Below, piece by piece: positions 10,750 through 22,581 of a stretch of DNA of 64,000 bases; position 1 is the stretch's first letter, and every line of letters starts with the position of its first letter. The DNA comes from Glossina fuscipes (taxonomy: Eukaryota; Arthropoda; Insecta; Diptera; Glossinidae). Both the position numbers and the translations under genes were made by a program. The stretch covers positions 2,916,912 to 2,980,911 of the forward strand of contig NW_023998423.1 in NCBI RefSeq assembly GCF_014805625.2, written 5' to 3'. The notes beneath the pieces were generated by a model. The model did not search any database, was not told the DNA's origin, and worked only from the letters and a program-made list of their open reading frames with translations.

Positions 10750-13700
10750 ATGAAAATCTTAATGTTACACTTAATAACTCAGGTTACAAGAAAGGCTCGC
10801 CCTATACTTTTCCATGCAAACAAACAGCCTAGCCGATGATTATAGTGCGTGAAAGAGCACAGCAAAGAAACACATGATGAACGATACTATTGTGGTATTT
10901 TAAGTTGTTTTAAGTTGTTTTAAACGCGCCCACGGCATATGCGGTTATACTCATTTCTCCTTTTGACTTGTGACAAAGAAAAATTGAATCGAGAACTTTA
11001 TAAGATATATATATATATATATATTGTTATAATGTTTTGATATAGTATAATGTGTTTAGATTATCTGTTTAGGCCCTATGCTGCTCGGCTGCAGTACGCC
11101 AAGTCTATCCGTATTTTATAATGCCAAAGTGTCTCGGCATAAAACGGTCCGTAATCTTAATGGTTCAGGCAGATTGAATGCCTAGTGCTATTAGCGAGTA
11201 AAACGCTTGGTTGAGTTGCTTTATGAGAACTGCTTTTCTTTATTTTCTTAGGCACTATTTATACTAAATTTTTACACTAAATTATTCTTATCTTATTCTA
11301 AACAGGATTGTAATTGCTTACTAAATTATCCTTATCACACACTAGATTATTCTTATATAAACAGAATTATCACTGTTTACATGCGAAGTTAAGTGGGACA
11401 TTTTATTTTATCAAAAGGGTTATGCTGAAGTGGCATAATTTTGTCACACTTCAAGTGGATGCATACGATAGTATGCGATCACACTACAGTATACATATTC
11501 TGGAGATATGAATTTGAAATTTTTACTCGGCTTCTATCTGCAAAAAAACGGGTAAATGGAAAATTCCTATACATTCGCGTAAATCTGGAGAAAAACTCGA
11601 ATATTTTTTAAATTTCCCTCCATGTTGCCTATTAGCTATAAGAAATTAGTTGTGGTCGCGTTTGGCCGAACTTTTTAATACCTCCCACCAGTTTCGAAAA
11701 ATCTATTTCCCTAATCTATCCATGGTATATCATATCATACATCCATTTTGGCGCACTTCATAAGCAATTAAATATTTTAAAAACTCCATTTTCCATTATA
11801 CCCTACACCACATTTGGTACAAACGTGTATTCACTTTTTGCGGATGCAAGGAACACACAAAAGGACTTGAAATGAAGCCAAGTTTTACAAAACGAATCGA
11901 TTTTGAAGCACATTTTGATATTTTTCTGTCCATATGTCTGCTATGTTTTTTTGTGCGTAACCTACAGCGGGTAATTTTGCAGGTATTTTGGGCAAATTCA
12001 ATGAGCTGACGGCCCAACGATGAACACTGTATTTCTGATCATACCACTTCCCATATGTGGTAGTGTATAGTGTGATCTTAGTTGATTTGATTTTTTAAGT
12101 ACCACTTGTAAGGACTTTAGTAACATTAGTAAAACTTCATATCCTTCCTTCTCAGTCTAGCGGGATGACATCATAAAAAGAACAAAATCTACCAAAAATA
12201 TCTATAAGTAAATTGTACCATAACGTAAAAGAAGATAAGCCCATAAAGTCAAAGCGAATAAACGTTCGCATTAGCCTTTTGCTAATGGCCGTAGATCTTC
12301 CATACAGATACATCTTTCTTAGCGTGCATCCAACCGCCATACGCTGGCTTATGTATTCCGCAGAAGTTTCCCATACGCTCGACTCTTTTTTAATAAGTAA
12401 AAAGATACAGATGGAGATAAACGTACAAGGTTTTAGTCATGAAAATTTTGAGATCTACTTTGAAATTCTAAACTCCAAGCCCTTCAATTTGACGGCTGTA
12501 ATTCGAAAACGATAAGATAAGAAGAGCTTCTTTAGTAACTGTGACCTGACCCGCGAACCAAACTGACTGCTACGTAAGGAAAGTTACGAAGTGAAGTTTG
12601 CGCGTTGATGGAAATAAAACACCTTTGGAGATATTTGATGGCCGTGCCTATCCTTCATAAATATTTAACAAATCTAGTATATTTCATAAGGGGATTGTAA
12701 AATACTCTTCTAGTTCATGGATAACAACGATTTTTCAAAAAGCAAACGTAGTTTGCTCACTTCATCCTTTTTTCAATCTGAACTAGGTCTGATTAAGTTC
12801 TATTGAACTTTATTATAATTGGCCTTATTGTCGCTGCTATTGTTACTATTATTCCTCTTTGTGTCTTAAAAGTGAAGGTTGTCGAATCGAAATTTGTTAC
12901 TGACTTATTTATTCGAAGTCACCGACAAAAGGTCTTACATTTACTATTATTATCCCTGTTGTGGTTGATGTTGTTGTTGTCGCCGTTATTTTTATTCTTA
13001 TTGTTATTATGATTACCATTATCTATAGCAAGTAATTCGCTAAATCAGTCGGTAATGCACTGTGCCTAATATGATAAAGTCCCTTAAAATTAATTAATTA
13101 ATTTTAACAAAATTGAAATCAGAAATCCCTATGATATTCAAATGTACGTCAGCTCTGATAATTCATTTGCTACACAACGTTACAAAATATTCCAACACCT
13201 TCTACTTATTATCCTGTTTGATCGCCACTACATATCCACTTATAGGAAAGATACCCTGCCCTGTTCGTCAATTATGTAAAAAAGCGATTTTCTTATTGGC
13301 TTGAAATCATAAACTCTGCCCTTTTTCCTGTTCGCATAAACTCTTTCCTGTCCTGGAAAATGACTACAAAGCTGGTGAGCGAGCATTAAGTTCGTTATCG
13401 ACCACAATAAAAAAGCTGCTTTTTGCTATTTGCTTTTAACAAACAGGGTATAGGGTATATATAAACTTTCTACTAGAATTAGAAGTCTTGAAGAAAATTG
13501 AAATTGCATGCTATGTAAATCGTGATTTTTATAATTGTTTTCTATTTTAGGAATTTTCCGCTCTTTACAGTTAGATTTTCGCAGTCATGCCATAAAAAAG
13601 AAGAATATTTAGAAAAAATTAAAATTTTCCTTTAAATTAATAACTGAAACTCCAATTAGTTTTTTAAACGTTAGCATATCGAGGGAACATGTTCGGCATG

Positions 13701-15400
13701 ATCGGTTCGCTATTAGATAAGGACACGTCTTGAGCCCAGACGGAAGCTTCCGTTAATACCTTATAAAAAAAAGGAATTTTTTTTAAATATTTTTATCGAA
13801 ATAGACGGAAAACTAGATCTGTTATGAAAATTGCTCTTTCATACCCGTCGCAGAAGGCATCGAACACTTAAAACGCATGGACATGCGGCTTAGGAACTCT
13901 ATGCCTCATAGTTGATAAGTTGAATAACTAATAGAGCTATGTTTTCCCACATTACTCTATTGCCTCCGGTGCACTATGAATTCGTGTCACCTCAAATGAC
14001 GAACAGGTACCCAAACATGACTAATAGACTTTTCTTTTGATAATTCCGTGTGAACATTTAAAAAGATTTCATGTCCTTTCTTTAAAAGAAATATTCAAAA
14101 TCAAAATTAAGTCTTTATGATAAGTTAGTACAGTTGGTTAACCGTAAGTGGTTGTAAGCAGCAACAGAAAGATTTTGTTGGTTTTTAAACCTAATTCTGC
14201 AAAAGTAACAAAAAAGGCAAACCATTACATTTCCATTCGGCACCTTAAGACATACATGACTACAAGACGATCCGGCCTTTCACACCCATCAGAACCCATG
14301 CACCCGCTGTATCGGTCGGGAACAGAATATAACATATATTTTCCGTTCAAATTTCGCGGGCATGACTCTGAGCGGTCGTGTGAAATATATCCTCTATACG
14401 CGCGACATGATGTTGGTAGGAGAAAAGCATGAAGGGCGGATAGGGAAACGCCACAGGCTAGGAGGTGAGCGCCCGATGGGTAAGTGCGTCACCTTCAACG
14501 ACCGAGCGCTCACTACATCTATGATTACGCAGCAGTCTTAATTAATGTACGTCCACTACACTACAAATTGAACCCGACTACACCGACAGGATAGTCGCGC
14601 TTCTTAACTATTTGTCTACGTGATAATTCGTAGGTAATTATATAAAGAACCACAACCAAATCTATCCAATCCGTATTATTTTATATAATAGTTAGTAGTA
14701 GTTAATGATTGACATGGAAATTCTATTAAGAACGAATTTGAAAGCTAGTTTGAAGCTTGACCATTTTCAGATCACAATTTAGACAATTGCAAATGGAAAA
14801 TCGACTGTTTTTGCTTATTTTTTCGAGTTTACGTGCAGAGAGTGTTAGAAAAGTATATGAGCAAAAGTTTGTTTATTTAGGCAGAGTTTTAAGATTGTAG
14901 CCGTGAGTTAAAAGGATGAACAGAGTCGCGAACGAACAACAAGCAAGCAGTTAGATAAAGAGAAAGGCGTAAATTGAAATTAATTTTCATGCTAATGAAG
15001 ATTCTACAGACTGCATGGTGTCTCCGACACACTTTTCTATGTCTTGAAGATGCAACCCTTACTCCGAAAGGCTGACGAAAAAGCGGACTTACAACAAATG
15101 GACAGAACGACACACAAATAAAACCCAAATGAATTTTAGCTTTTACATTGATCAAGATTATATAGAGTTTATGAGTCGATGAACCATTGACAAATCTAAC
15201 GCTCGCACACCACCCCGTCTAGTCCGCCCTTTCACCCATAGTCGGTATAAAAACATAGCTCTTTATCTAATACCCGCGCCACAGTCTATCCCGTATGTTA
15301 TCAAATCATATCGAAACTTCTTACATAACTAACAAACCCCAAAACGCATACGCACACATATTTCCAATAACTGTTTTCTATAATGACAAATTATTCTCCT
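10750..15400. other. Gene-free stretch
   Basis: No gene can be supported. Short ORFs (for example 12213-12515 plus and 15329-15682 minus) have no family features and no matching splice partners. A fragment of the dispersed repeat (TATACCCTACACCACATTTGG, split around 11800-11820) is present. The region 14270-14520 is somewhat more GC-rich but unclassified. Confidence 0.45.
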
Positions 15401-15414
15401 TCGTTGAATAAACC

Positions 15415-15422
15415 TATCGATA
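15415..15422. promoter_or_regulatory. DRE motif (TATCGATA)
   Basis: An exact TATCGATA, the DREF-binding core common in housekeeping promoters of flies, lies 245 bp before the candidate start codon of the MDM1-like gene at 15660. Exact copies are rare in this window: the other two also sit 250-300 bp upstream of a gene start. The assignment to a promoter is inferred. Confidence 0.45.
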
Positions 15423-15659
15423 GCATTCGAGAAACGGTTAGAAGTCATTCGTAAACAAAGTAGCATAAATAACAAAAACTCTATGCATGTGTTGCTATTA
15501 TATTTACAAAAATAATCATGTAAACAAATGCTAAGCAACTTTTCACATGTAAGCACTTTGATTGCTAAGCCGACAAACATACACAAGGAACACTCATGTA
15601 CGTAGAAAAGTATATTTGTGCAAACGTAGAAACACCAAAAAAAGGATATACACATCGCC

Positions 15660-18205
15660 ATGAAAAGAAAAACAAATGCCAAAGCTATACATACGAGTAT
15701 GGCTTAAGTAAATTTCAGTTTAGCATTTTCTGACATAGTATGCATTCCTTTATTATTTTCATATACCCTCCCATCCTCTATAGGGGGCATACAATCAATC
15801 GTTGTTGTTGTTGTTAGTAATCGGTTTGAAAGACATAATGTTTCACGTCTTTTTATAACGTAAGCTAAGGTCATAAATTTCATTTGTTCGTGAACTTTAA
15901 TACCGACTAGACAGACAAAGCACTTACTTACTCATGTATAATATAAAGCAATTTTTTAAAATGATATGCTCTTAAAGGAAATAAAAATTTTGTCTTAATT
16001 ATAATTGCAGTTTGCCATCACTTGAAAGCGATAGGCTTTCAATATCGGAACCTAATTTAATAGGTGGGTTTATTAAATTGCTATAAATAAATACCGCGCC
16101 TTTATACTTAAATCGTTCGCACTGTTTGTATTTTTAGATAATCGAAAACGTCTCGATCGATTTTTAATAAAACATCCTCACGAATATATATCGGTTGATG
16201 ATCTAAAGTTTTACCGCCGCCACAAGCCGTCGGGTAAGTGCAAGATTATCTTCTCGTTTCTCTATCTCAGCCCTATCCCTATCTCTATCTCTCCCAATTT
16301 ATCTATCTGTTTATCTATTTCTCCCTTTTATCTTTCTGTCTCTCAATCTGTGCCTCATCCTCTTCTTTTTGTCCTTCTTATTTCTTCTTCCTAGCCTATC
16401 CTCCTCATCTATCACTTTGTCAATACTTTTACATTTTCTTGTTGATACCGTTTACATTTCCGCAACTCTTAGATTTCCTCACCAAATCTCACATTTGCCT
16501 TAGCCTCAGCAATGAGACATCCGCGCTTCCTTTTTGCTGCCTAAGATCCGAGTATAGAAAGCATTTTTTAACTTGGAATCTGAATAACAAAGCACTGCCT
16601 TTAAGACGTGCCACTTCACTAAAGCTGGCTGGTTTAATGCCTTTTAATCGGTCTGAGCATCAAGACTGTTATTTATGGTATACACCGGAAGATTGGAAGA
16701 GGTTAATAACTTAAAACCGCCCCTATTTTCCATAGAATCTTACATTTTCGTACATTTTTAGTTGCCGCACATTTCCTATACGAAAACCAGAAAGTTTGCG
16801 TTTAACTGGCTTGATGGATACGGAACCAGAGTATCGTTCGTCATTCATCACTCCTCCCAGGGTAGGTCGTTCTATGAAAATCTTGCCACGTGAAATGTTT
16901 CGGATACATTCACCACCTAAAGAAAACCCAGTGATATCTACTAACACTACTCCCCTTGAAGATGCAGAATCTACGCAAGTATTAAAGCAGAACCGAATAA
17001 TAAGAGAGAAAGCCGCTGAAGAGCACATAAACAAATCGCATTTACAAGAAAGATCCTTCATGGATGACCATCGCGATTCCATGCCCTCAGAATACAAAAG
17101 GCAATTTGTACAGTTTCCCATCGAGAAGGCTCATTCAATACCCCAAATAACGCACATTAAGATACAGGGCCATTTTCAGGGGGTCCCTGAATATCAAGAT
17201 TGTTTTAAAATGTACAGCAATTATGAGAAACCGGCTGCTCTCAAAAAAGCTGATAATTTAGTGATCTCAGGATCGGAAGTGCACTTGAAAACAGAAAATT
17301 CCCAAACCCTACCTGAGTATCAGGAAAAATTTCATCAGCCACCTAAAGAAATGAGTAAAGAGAAACCGTTAAAGACTCAAGATCATTTGCTTGTTGCTGG
17401 CGAATTTAGCAAAGATGTGCCGGAATATTATGAAAGCTTTCAAGACCCACAAATCAAACAAATGCCCGAACGTGGCAGGTGTCGTGAACCGTATTTGCAT
17501 CTGAGAGGTAAAATTGAATTTAATCCTGAGTATCGCAACACCTATTTAGATTTTCCGCGTTCAAGGCCGATAGTACCCAAACCGAAATCCACTTTTCGTT
17601 TGCCCACCACTAATGTGCATATATCCCCTAAGAGCTATAGTGACAAACAATTACAAAAAACGCCACCTATGCTTACAAAAGCGAATGATTGCGAATCGAA
17701 TTCGAACGGTCCAAGTATTACAGAGCTCGGTGCACCGGAAATAACAAAAACTCCTGAATATCGACGAGCTTCTTACAATTATCAATTACGGGAAAGATCG
17801 CCCATACAAAAGACTGTTTTGACAACAAGTAAAGAGAGTAAAACTTTTAAAAATCCAAAGACAACGAGCGCATCAGCTATAGCTTTAACTCAAATAAAAA
17901 CCACTGCCCCAAATCTTAAAGATAGGTCATCCCACCAGCCAAAATACAGCAACCCGTCATTATTAGACACTCGAACTACTTTAGAGAATTTGGCTTCAAC
18001 GAAACTCCACAAAACTCCAAAATTTGGGAGAAGAGCTTCGGCTTTGCGAAATGCGGATAATTGCCGAGAGAAAACATCGATAATTGAAGGAAACCCTAAG
18101 TATAATCCAACACAACGTCGAGACATTGGATTAAACGCGGAAAAAATGCACGACTCCTTTCTAGTACTGGAGAATAAGTCGAACAAACATTCGCTTTGGG
18201 GTTGA
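15660..18205 (+). CDS. MDM1-like microtubule/centriole-associated repeat protein
   Basis: Three exons are well supported: 16138-16233, 16473-16701 and 16762-18205 (TGA); phases 1, 2 and the split codons all agree. A possible first exon, 15660-15696 (ATG, 12 codons, donor A|GTATGG), joins in frame but is weakly supported. The protein has repeated units of hydrophobic-x-hydrophobic-x-G followed by PEYxxxF: SEYRKHFLTW, PEYRSSFITPP, PEYQDCFKMY, PEYQEKFHQPP, PEYYESFQDPQ, PEYRNTYLDFP and a late PEYRRASYNY. MDM1 of animals carries the same kind of EYxxxF repeats, begins with SEYQ-type units, and ends in a Trp-Gly motif; this protein ends SLWG. MDM1 binds microtubules and restrains centriole duplication in vertebrates. 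The C-terminal half is basic, Ser/Thr-rich and probably disordered. The donor of exon 2 (GTTAAT) is unusual. The family call is by motif only. Confidence 0.7.
16253..16380. repeat. Pyrimidine-rich CTAT repeat in intron
   Basis: C/T-rich imperfect repeat with TCTATC words inside the 239-bp intron of the MDM1-like gene. It creates a long false open frame starting at 16238 that runs into the real exon at 16473. Confidence 0.8.
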
Positions 18206-18226
18206 ATTTAATCTGATATTTATGTG

Positions 18227-18232
18227 AATAAA
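18227..18232 (+). promoter_or_regulatory. Polyadenylation signal (AATAAA)
   Basis: AATAAA lies 22 bp after the TGA of the MDM1-like gene, giving a very short 3' UTR. Confidence 0.6.
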
Positions 18233-18820
18233 AATTAAATTAAAATTTACAAGAAAAGGTGCTTTTTACTTACATATATTTACACTCAAGATATGTTTGA
18301 TGTATACGTGCGAAATCCTTGAATAAGCAAGAACATTATAGTCAGGCACGTCCGACCGTTGTGTACCTTACTTCACTTCGCGTAGTATTCTTCAGCAATT
18401 ATTTTCGAGGTAACACACTAACAAGAGTAACTTGTTTCGATCCAAAGACATGCTTACACGGAAGACGACCCAAGGCTGACGTGGTCCATATTTAGTAACA
18501 ATTAATCTCTTTGTCTTGTTATTAAAAGCTTGGGCTATTTTAAGTTTTTATCGGTGTTACATACATCCACGCGAACTTAACATACGCTGTAGCGCAAGCG
18601 TTGCAGCGTATAACTGCGTTAAGCAAAATAGCATAGAGCATTTAAAAGCAGGTTTTGCCTTCCATTTAAAGTTTAACGAGTTTTGTTTGTTATCTTATCG
18701 TCAAAAAGATAAATTTTTCTCGCACTCCCTATTTTGGCTAAACGCACTGAGTCAGGCACCGCTCAGTTAACAAAAGAAATTCATTAAAATGACATGAAAG
18801 TAATAATTTAAAAAGTTACT

Positions 18821-20679
18821 ATGGAAGTAGACAATCACATCAAACCACCGCATAAAATCCTGGGGTACACAATACGTAGTCGGACCCGGATCTATGTATC
18901 TTTTATAATACCTCGCGTACTCGAATTATTAATATTTATCGTGGAAATTGTAGCCGACAGTGCCGTAAGTTATCAACATTTCAAGGTTCGGCAATTGGCG
19001 TTTGCGTGGTCTACTTTGATCCTTATTTGGACACCGCCCTTAGTAACATTTTTAATAATAACACGTTCCGAAGGTTATAGAAAAGAGTCGCAACAGAGTT
19101 TATGGAAATTTTTAAGTCTACAGCTATTGAAGTTACTAGTGTTTCCAATCTTTATGATTTACAAGTAAGATTTTTTTCTTCTATAGATATTATCGGTCCA
19201 ATCAATCTAATCATTTTTGTTCAGTATATGTGTCAAGCTGTTCTGGTCAGTCGAGGCCTTATTTCAAAACGACAACGATGAAGAACGTATGCTTTGTTTA
19301 AGCAAGACAGAAGCCACTTGCATAAGCGAGTTGTATCATTTGATACAAGCCTACGGGCAATCGGCACCGCAAATCATCTTACAACTCTATCATCTGTTAA
19401 CGCAAGACATGTTTAGAAATTATGAGACCAGTAAGTATCTAATCGACATAAGATCAGTAAGGTTTTGAAACGTGTAAAGCAGTTTCTTTCATTCCCAGCT
19501 ACTGTGCAAGCTATTAGTTTGATATTTTCCTCATTCAATTTGGCAGCGATTACTACAACCTATCAGAGATTCGCCAGTCAAAAGCAAGTGGGCCGCCCTT
19601 ACCCTTGGGCTACTAAGGCGTCCGCTGAAAAAACCCAACGGACTTTAAGAAAAAACCAATATTTAAGACAAGAGTTATTGCGCAAGAAGCGGAATTCCGA
19701 ACGTACTATTCATATATTCCCCGAAAGTGAAAGAATTTTAGAGAACTTCAATAGAAATCGCGAGGAAAACTTAGCAGGAGTACACAATGTTAACGATGAT
19801 GTTGTCGACAGTAAAGTCTACTCAAGTTCTAATGCGCATACAGCGAACGCCATTTTCAGCTTTGAAAATATACTAGAAGATGGGGAACATGCTCCTGAAG
19901 AGTTGGCTCCTTCAGTACCGTCTAAGACTACAGCTCATGACATGACAGATCCTTCGAAGCTTTTCTCCCGCTCTTTAAGCCAGATGGAAACTTACAAAAA
20001 TATGTTAATACTAAATGCTCAACTCTATATACACGACACTATACCAAGACCGCCTAAACTGCTCACGAAAGACTTGAATGAAAGTCAACACCATGAAGAG
20101 CCACCCAATCCAGTGAATGAACTAACATTAATATCTAGGGATGAGGTCGACTTCTTTCTACCCCATTCTACTCTTATTTTAAATGGTGTGGAACGCGAAG
20201 ATTTCGCGGCGAAAACCATAGCATTCTTTGGTTGGATCGCATTCATTATAATGCGGATGCTGGCATTATCCACATTTTGTGTCTTCTACCCCAAAGATTT
20301 TCTAATCATAATATTTGTACACTACCTTGTAATTTTGATTGCTTTGCTTTTAGAAGCACGTGCAGAAAAGAAAGTGAATCTCTTCTCATTTTGCTTTTTG
20401 TTGGCCTACATATATATTTATGTGATCTTAGAGTTTCGTCTGAAATTTAAGCACTTACGTTTCTGGCTGATCGGTTATTGCATATTTACTGTGACTGAAA
20501 ATGTCGTCATGACAATTGTATGGTACCGTTGCGAAGAATTCGAGTCTTGGTGGTTTTATTTTATATGCGAAACAATAATCTATAGCGGTATACTCTTCAC
20601 AGCCTCTGTACTGATTTATTATTGCATTTTAAAGCCTAAAGACATTGTAGTTCTATTAGAGGATAATGGAAACTCTTAA
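18821..20679 (+). CDS. XK-related (XKR) membrane protein, putative phospholipid scramblase
   Basis: Three exons join in frame: 18821-19164, 19225-19430 and 19499-20679 (TAA), giving 576 aa; introns are 60 and 68 bp. XKR proteins are multi-pass plasma-membrane proteins; several vertebrate members (Xkr4, 8, 9) scramble phospholipids after caspase cleavage. The family signature is in exon 2: CISELYHLIQAYGQSAPQ followed by IILQLYHLL, with LFWSVEALFQ before it. About eight hydrophobic spans are visible: three in exon 1 (residues about 20-115), one at the start of exon 3 (TVQAISLIFSSFNLAA), and four after residue 420. A long hydrophilic segment of roughly 200 residues separates these groups and is richer in Asp/Glu/Asn; it may be a cytosolic regulatory loop. 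No membrane-span residue count is known to be wrong for the family. It lies 615 bp downstream of the MDM1-like gene, on the same strand. Confidence 0.93.
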
Positions 20680-20864
20680 TAACATAACATGACAAACTGG
20701 GAACCGTAACCATAACAATGAATTAAAACTTTTGAAAAATAATTTATTAACAGAAAATTTGATTTTTCTTTCATTAATTTTTCATACATTCGAAGAAAAT
20801 TCTAATTGCCATCGATTTTCTTTAAAATATATTTTTTAAAAATCTTCGTTCCCCTTTCAACATC

Positions 20865-21298
20865 ATGTGCTCTAATTCGGGTAATCTGAGTGAAACGCAA
20901 GACAGCTTCAAAAACCCAAAATTGAAAAAACCCACTGGTAATTAGTTTTTTACATTTCTTAATACAACTTGGAACAAAAAAAAAAACTAATTTTAGCAAC
21001 TCGTAATAAACGTTACGAACAATTTCTATGGCAGGAATTATATGATGAGTACATTCGCCACAACGAACGCTTATTTAACACCAAACCAGACCCGGCTATT
21101 ACTGAATATTTCGATGAATTTTGTAAAGATATGCCCGCGGAAGATGAAGCAGCTAAAGAAGCGTTAATGGACCGCTATCCTCTCTACTATACAAGAGCGA
21201 TTACTTTGTGGAATCACAACGGAGACATCACTAAAGATTTTAAGAAGCGTTACGTTATAACACGTCCGGTGTATGAGCAAACAGAGCAATTTGGTTAA
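20865..21298 (+). CDS. Small two-exon protein, 124 aa, function unknown
   Basis: Exon 1 is 20865-20937 (ATG, 24 codons plus one base) and exon 2 is 20997-21298 (TAA). The 59-bp intron has a weaker donor (GTAATT) and a good ACTAAT branch point next to the acceptor TTTTAG. The joined protein starts MCSNSGNLSETQDSF and continues TRNKRYEQFLWQELYDEYI, RLFNTKPDP, ITEYFDEFCKDMP and ends YVITRPVYEQTEQFG. It is soluble, charged, with no signal peptide or membrane span and no Cys motif besides two single residues. The composition recalls small ciliary/sperm axoneme proteins, but I cannot name a family. It starts only 186 bp after the XKR stop codon, so it could also be read from a shared transcript. 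Confidence 0.82.
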
Positions 21299-21349
21299 GT
21301 TTTTCTTTTTTGATATTTTCTAAACTTACATGAATTGAACGTCGAGAAA

Positions 21350-21355
21350 AATAAA
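21350..21355 (+). promoter_or_regulatory. Polyadenylation signal (AATAAA)
   Basis: AATAAA occurs 52 bp after the stop codon of the 124-aa gene, with an overlapping second copy four bases later. Confidence 0.55.
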
Positions 21356-21359
21356 TAAA

Positions 21360-22580
21360 TTGAGAAATAAATGTAGATTGTGAAAATCCCGTAGGAATTT
21401 ACCGGAAAGAATTTATTCATACTGAGCAAAAAGGAAATATACTACGCATTTCAAATTTGGATATAAGGTTGCACAAACCTTTTTAGATTTTCTTAAACAC
21501 CTACGAATCCTGCGGCGAATTGTCTACTCAAATTCTGATAATTTACTAACTTTTGAATTTTTTGAAACATTTTTCTGAATAAAATATAATATCGTTTTGA
21601 CCGCGAAATTATTAAGAGATGCCAGATTTCATATTTATATAAGAAGAAGTATTTGCACGCCAGAGTTATTATAGCACCGTTTATAAAAATCCCTATAGGC
21701 ACTGATGTCTTATTAGAATAGAATGGTCCTTAGAATCACTTTTACACCTTGAAACTTAAGCAAAAGAGAAATTATTAAAATTAGAATGTCCATGAAGTCG
21801 TCAAGTGGAGTGAAGTATGTCTACTATTCTGCACAAATCCACGATTATTGTATTCTGATGGACGCCTTGATTTTGTTTGTTCATAGATAAGACTCTTATT
21901 CCCACGTTTTTTTCTTTTTAGATTATTAATGTTTATGTACAACACAGATAGTACAAATGTCCGCGCAATTACTTGAAGCTGCTACATTTAGGTCTCTAAA
22001 TGTTATACAGACCATTGCATGAATTATAAATAAAGACAATTGAATACTAGGCAGCGAGTTCCAGCTGTGCTAGCTGCAAAATGCAATTATTGGTTTAATA
22101 AGAAGTAAAAGTTGTTTAATAATTTCGGAAACGGCATACCGAAGTTCCTATATATACGAATGCAAACGTTTTTGCACTTATACATGCGATATGCAGTGAG
22201 CAATTGTAAAGATTGTAAAGAAAAAGAAAGGTCGGTAACCCTTTTTCATTATATTTCTTCTAAGCACCTATTATTCTACATCATATTTGATGGTAAAGTC
22301 TTGAAGTCTCGAATTAACGCAGTAAATAATTAAATAAGTTTCATGCAATATTCATTGCCATTCATTAGCTTTTTTTAAAAAGACCTTAGATTTTTAAAAA
22401 TAATTCATTTGCACTATAATCGAAATTTTTATTCAGAAAGCACTCTATTGACATTACTAACAAGCGCTGACGTGGTTTAGCAGCAAAGTTTGTTATCTAC
22501 GGATTATTTTCGCACAATTGAATTAAATTTTCACGGAAACTATTAAAAAATAAATGAACTAAAAAGTTTTTGGACTGAAA
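21360..22580. other. Intergenic stretch before ribophorin II
   Basis: No gene is visible. This interval must hold the promoter and 5' UTR of the ribophorin II gene, whose start codon is at 22582. Exact TATCGATA is absent. A few short ORFs are not supported. Confidence 0.5.
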
Positions 22581-22581
22581 A

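Noticed and set aside
10490..10753. Open frame of Ile/Tyr/His residues
   Set aside because: It is translated TATA/CATA microsatellite.
16238..16472. Upstream extension of the open frame before the MDM1-like exon 2
   Set aside because: It reads through a CTAT repeat in the intron; a good acceptor at 16471-16472 and phase agreement with the exon ending 16233 place the exon start at 16473.
16723..17121. Minus-strand frame of 132 codons
   Set aside because: It is the antisense of the MDM1-like coding exon and has no separate features.
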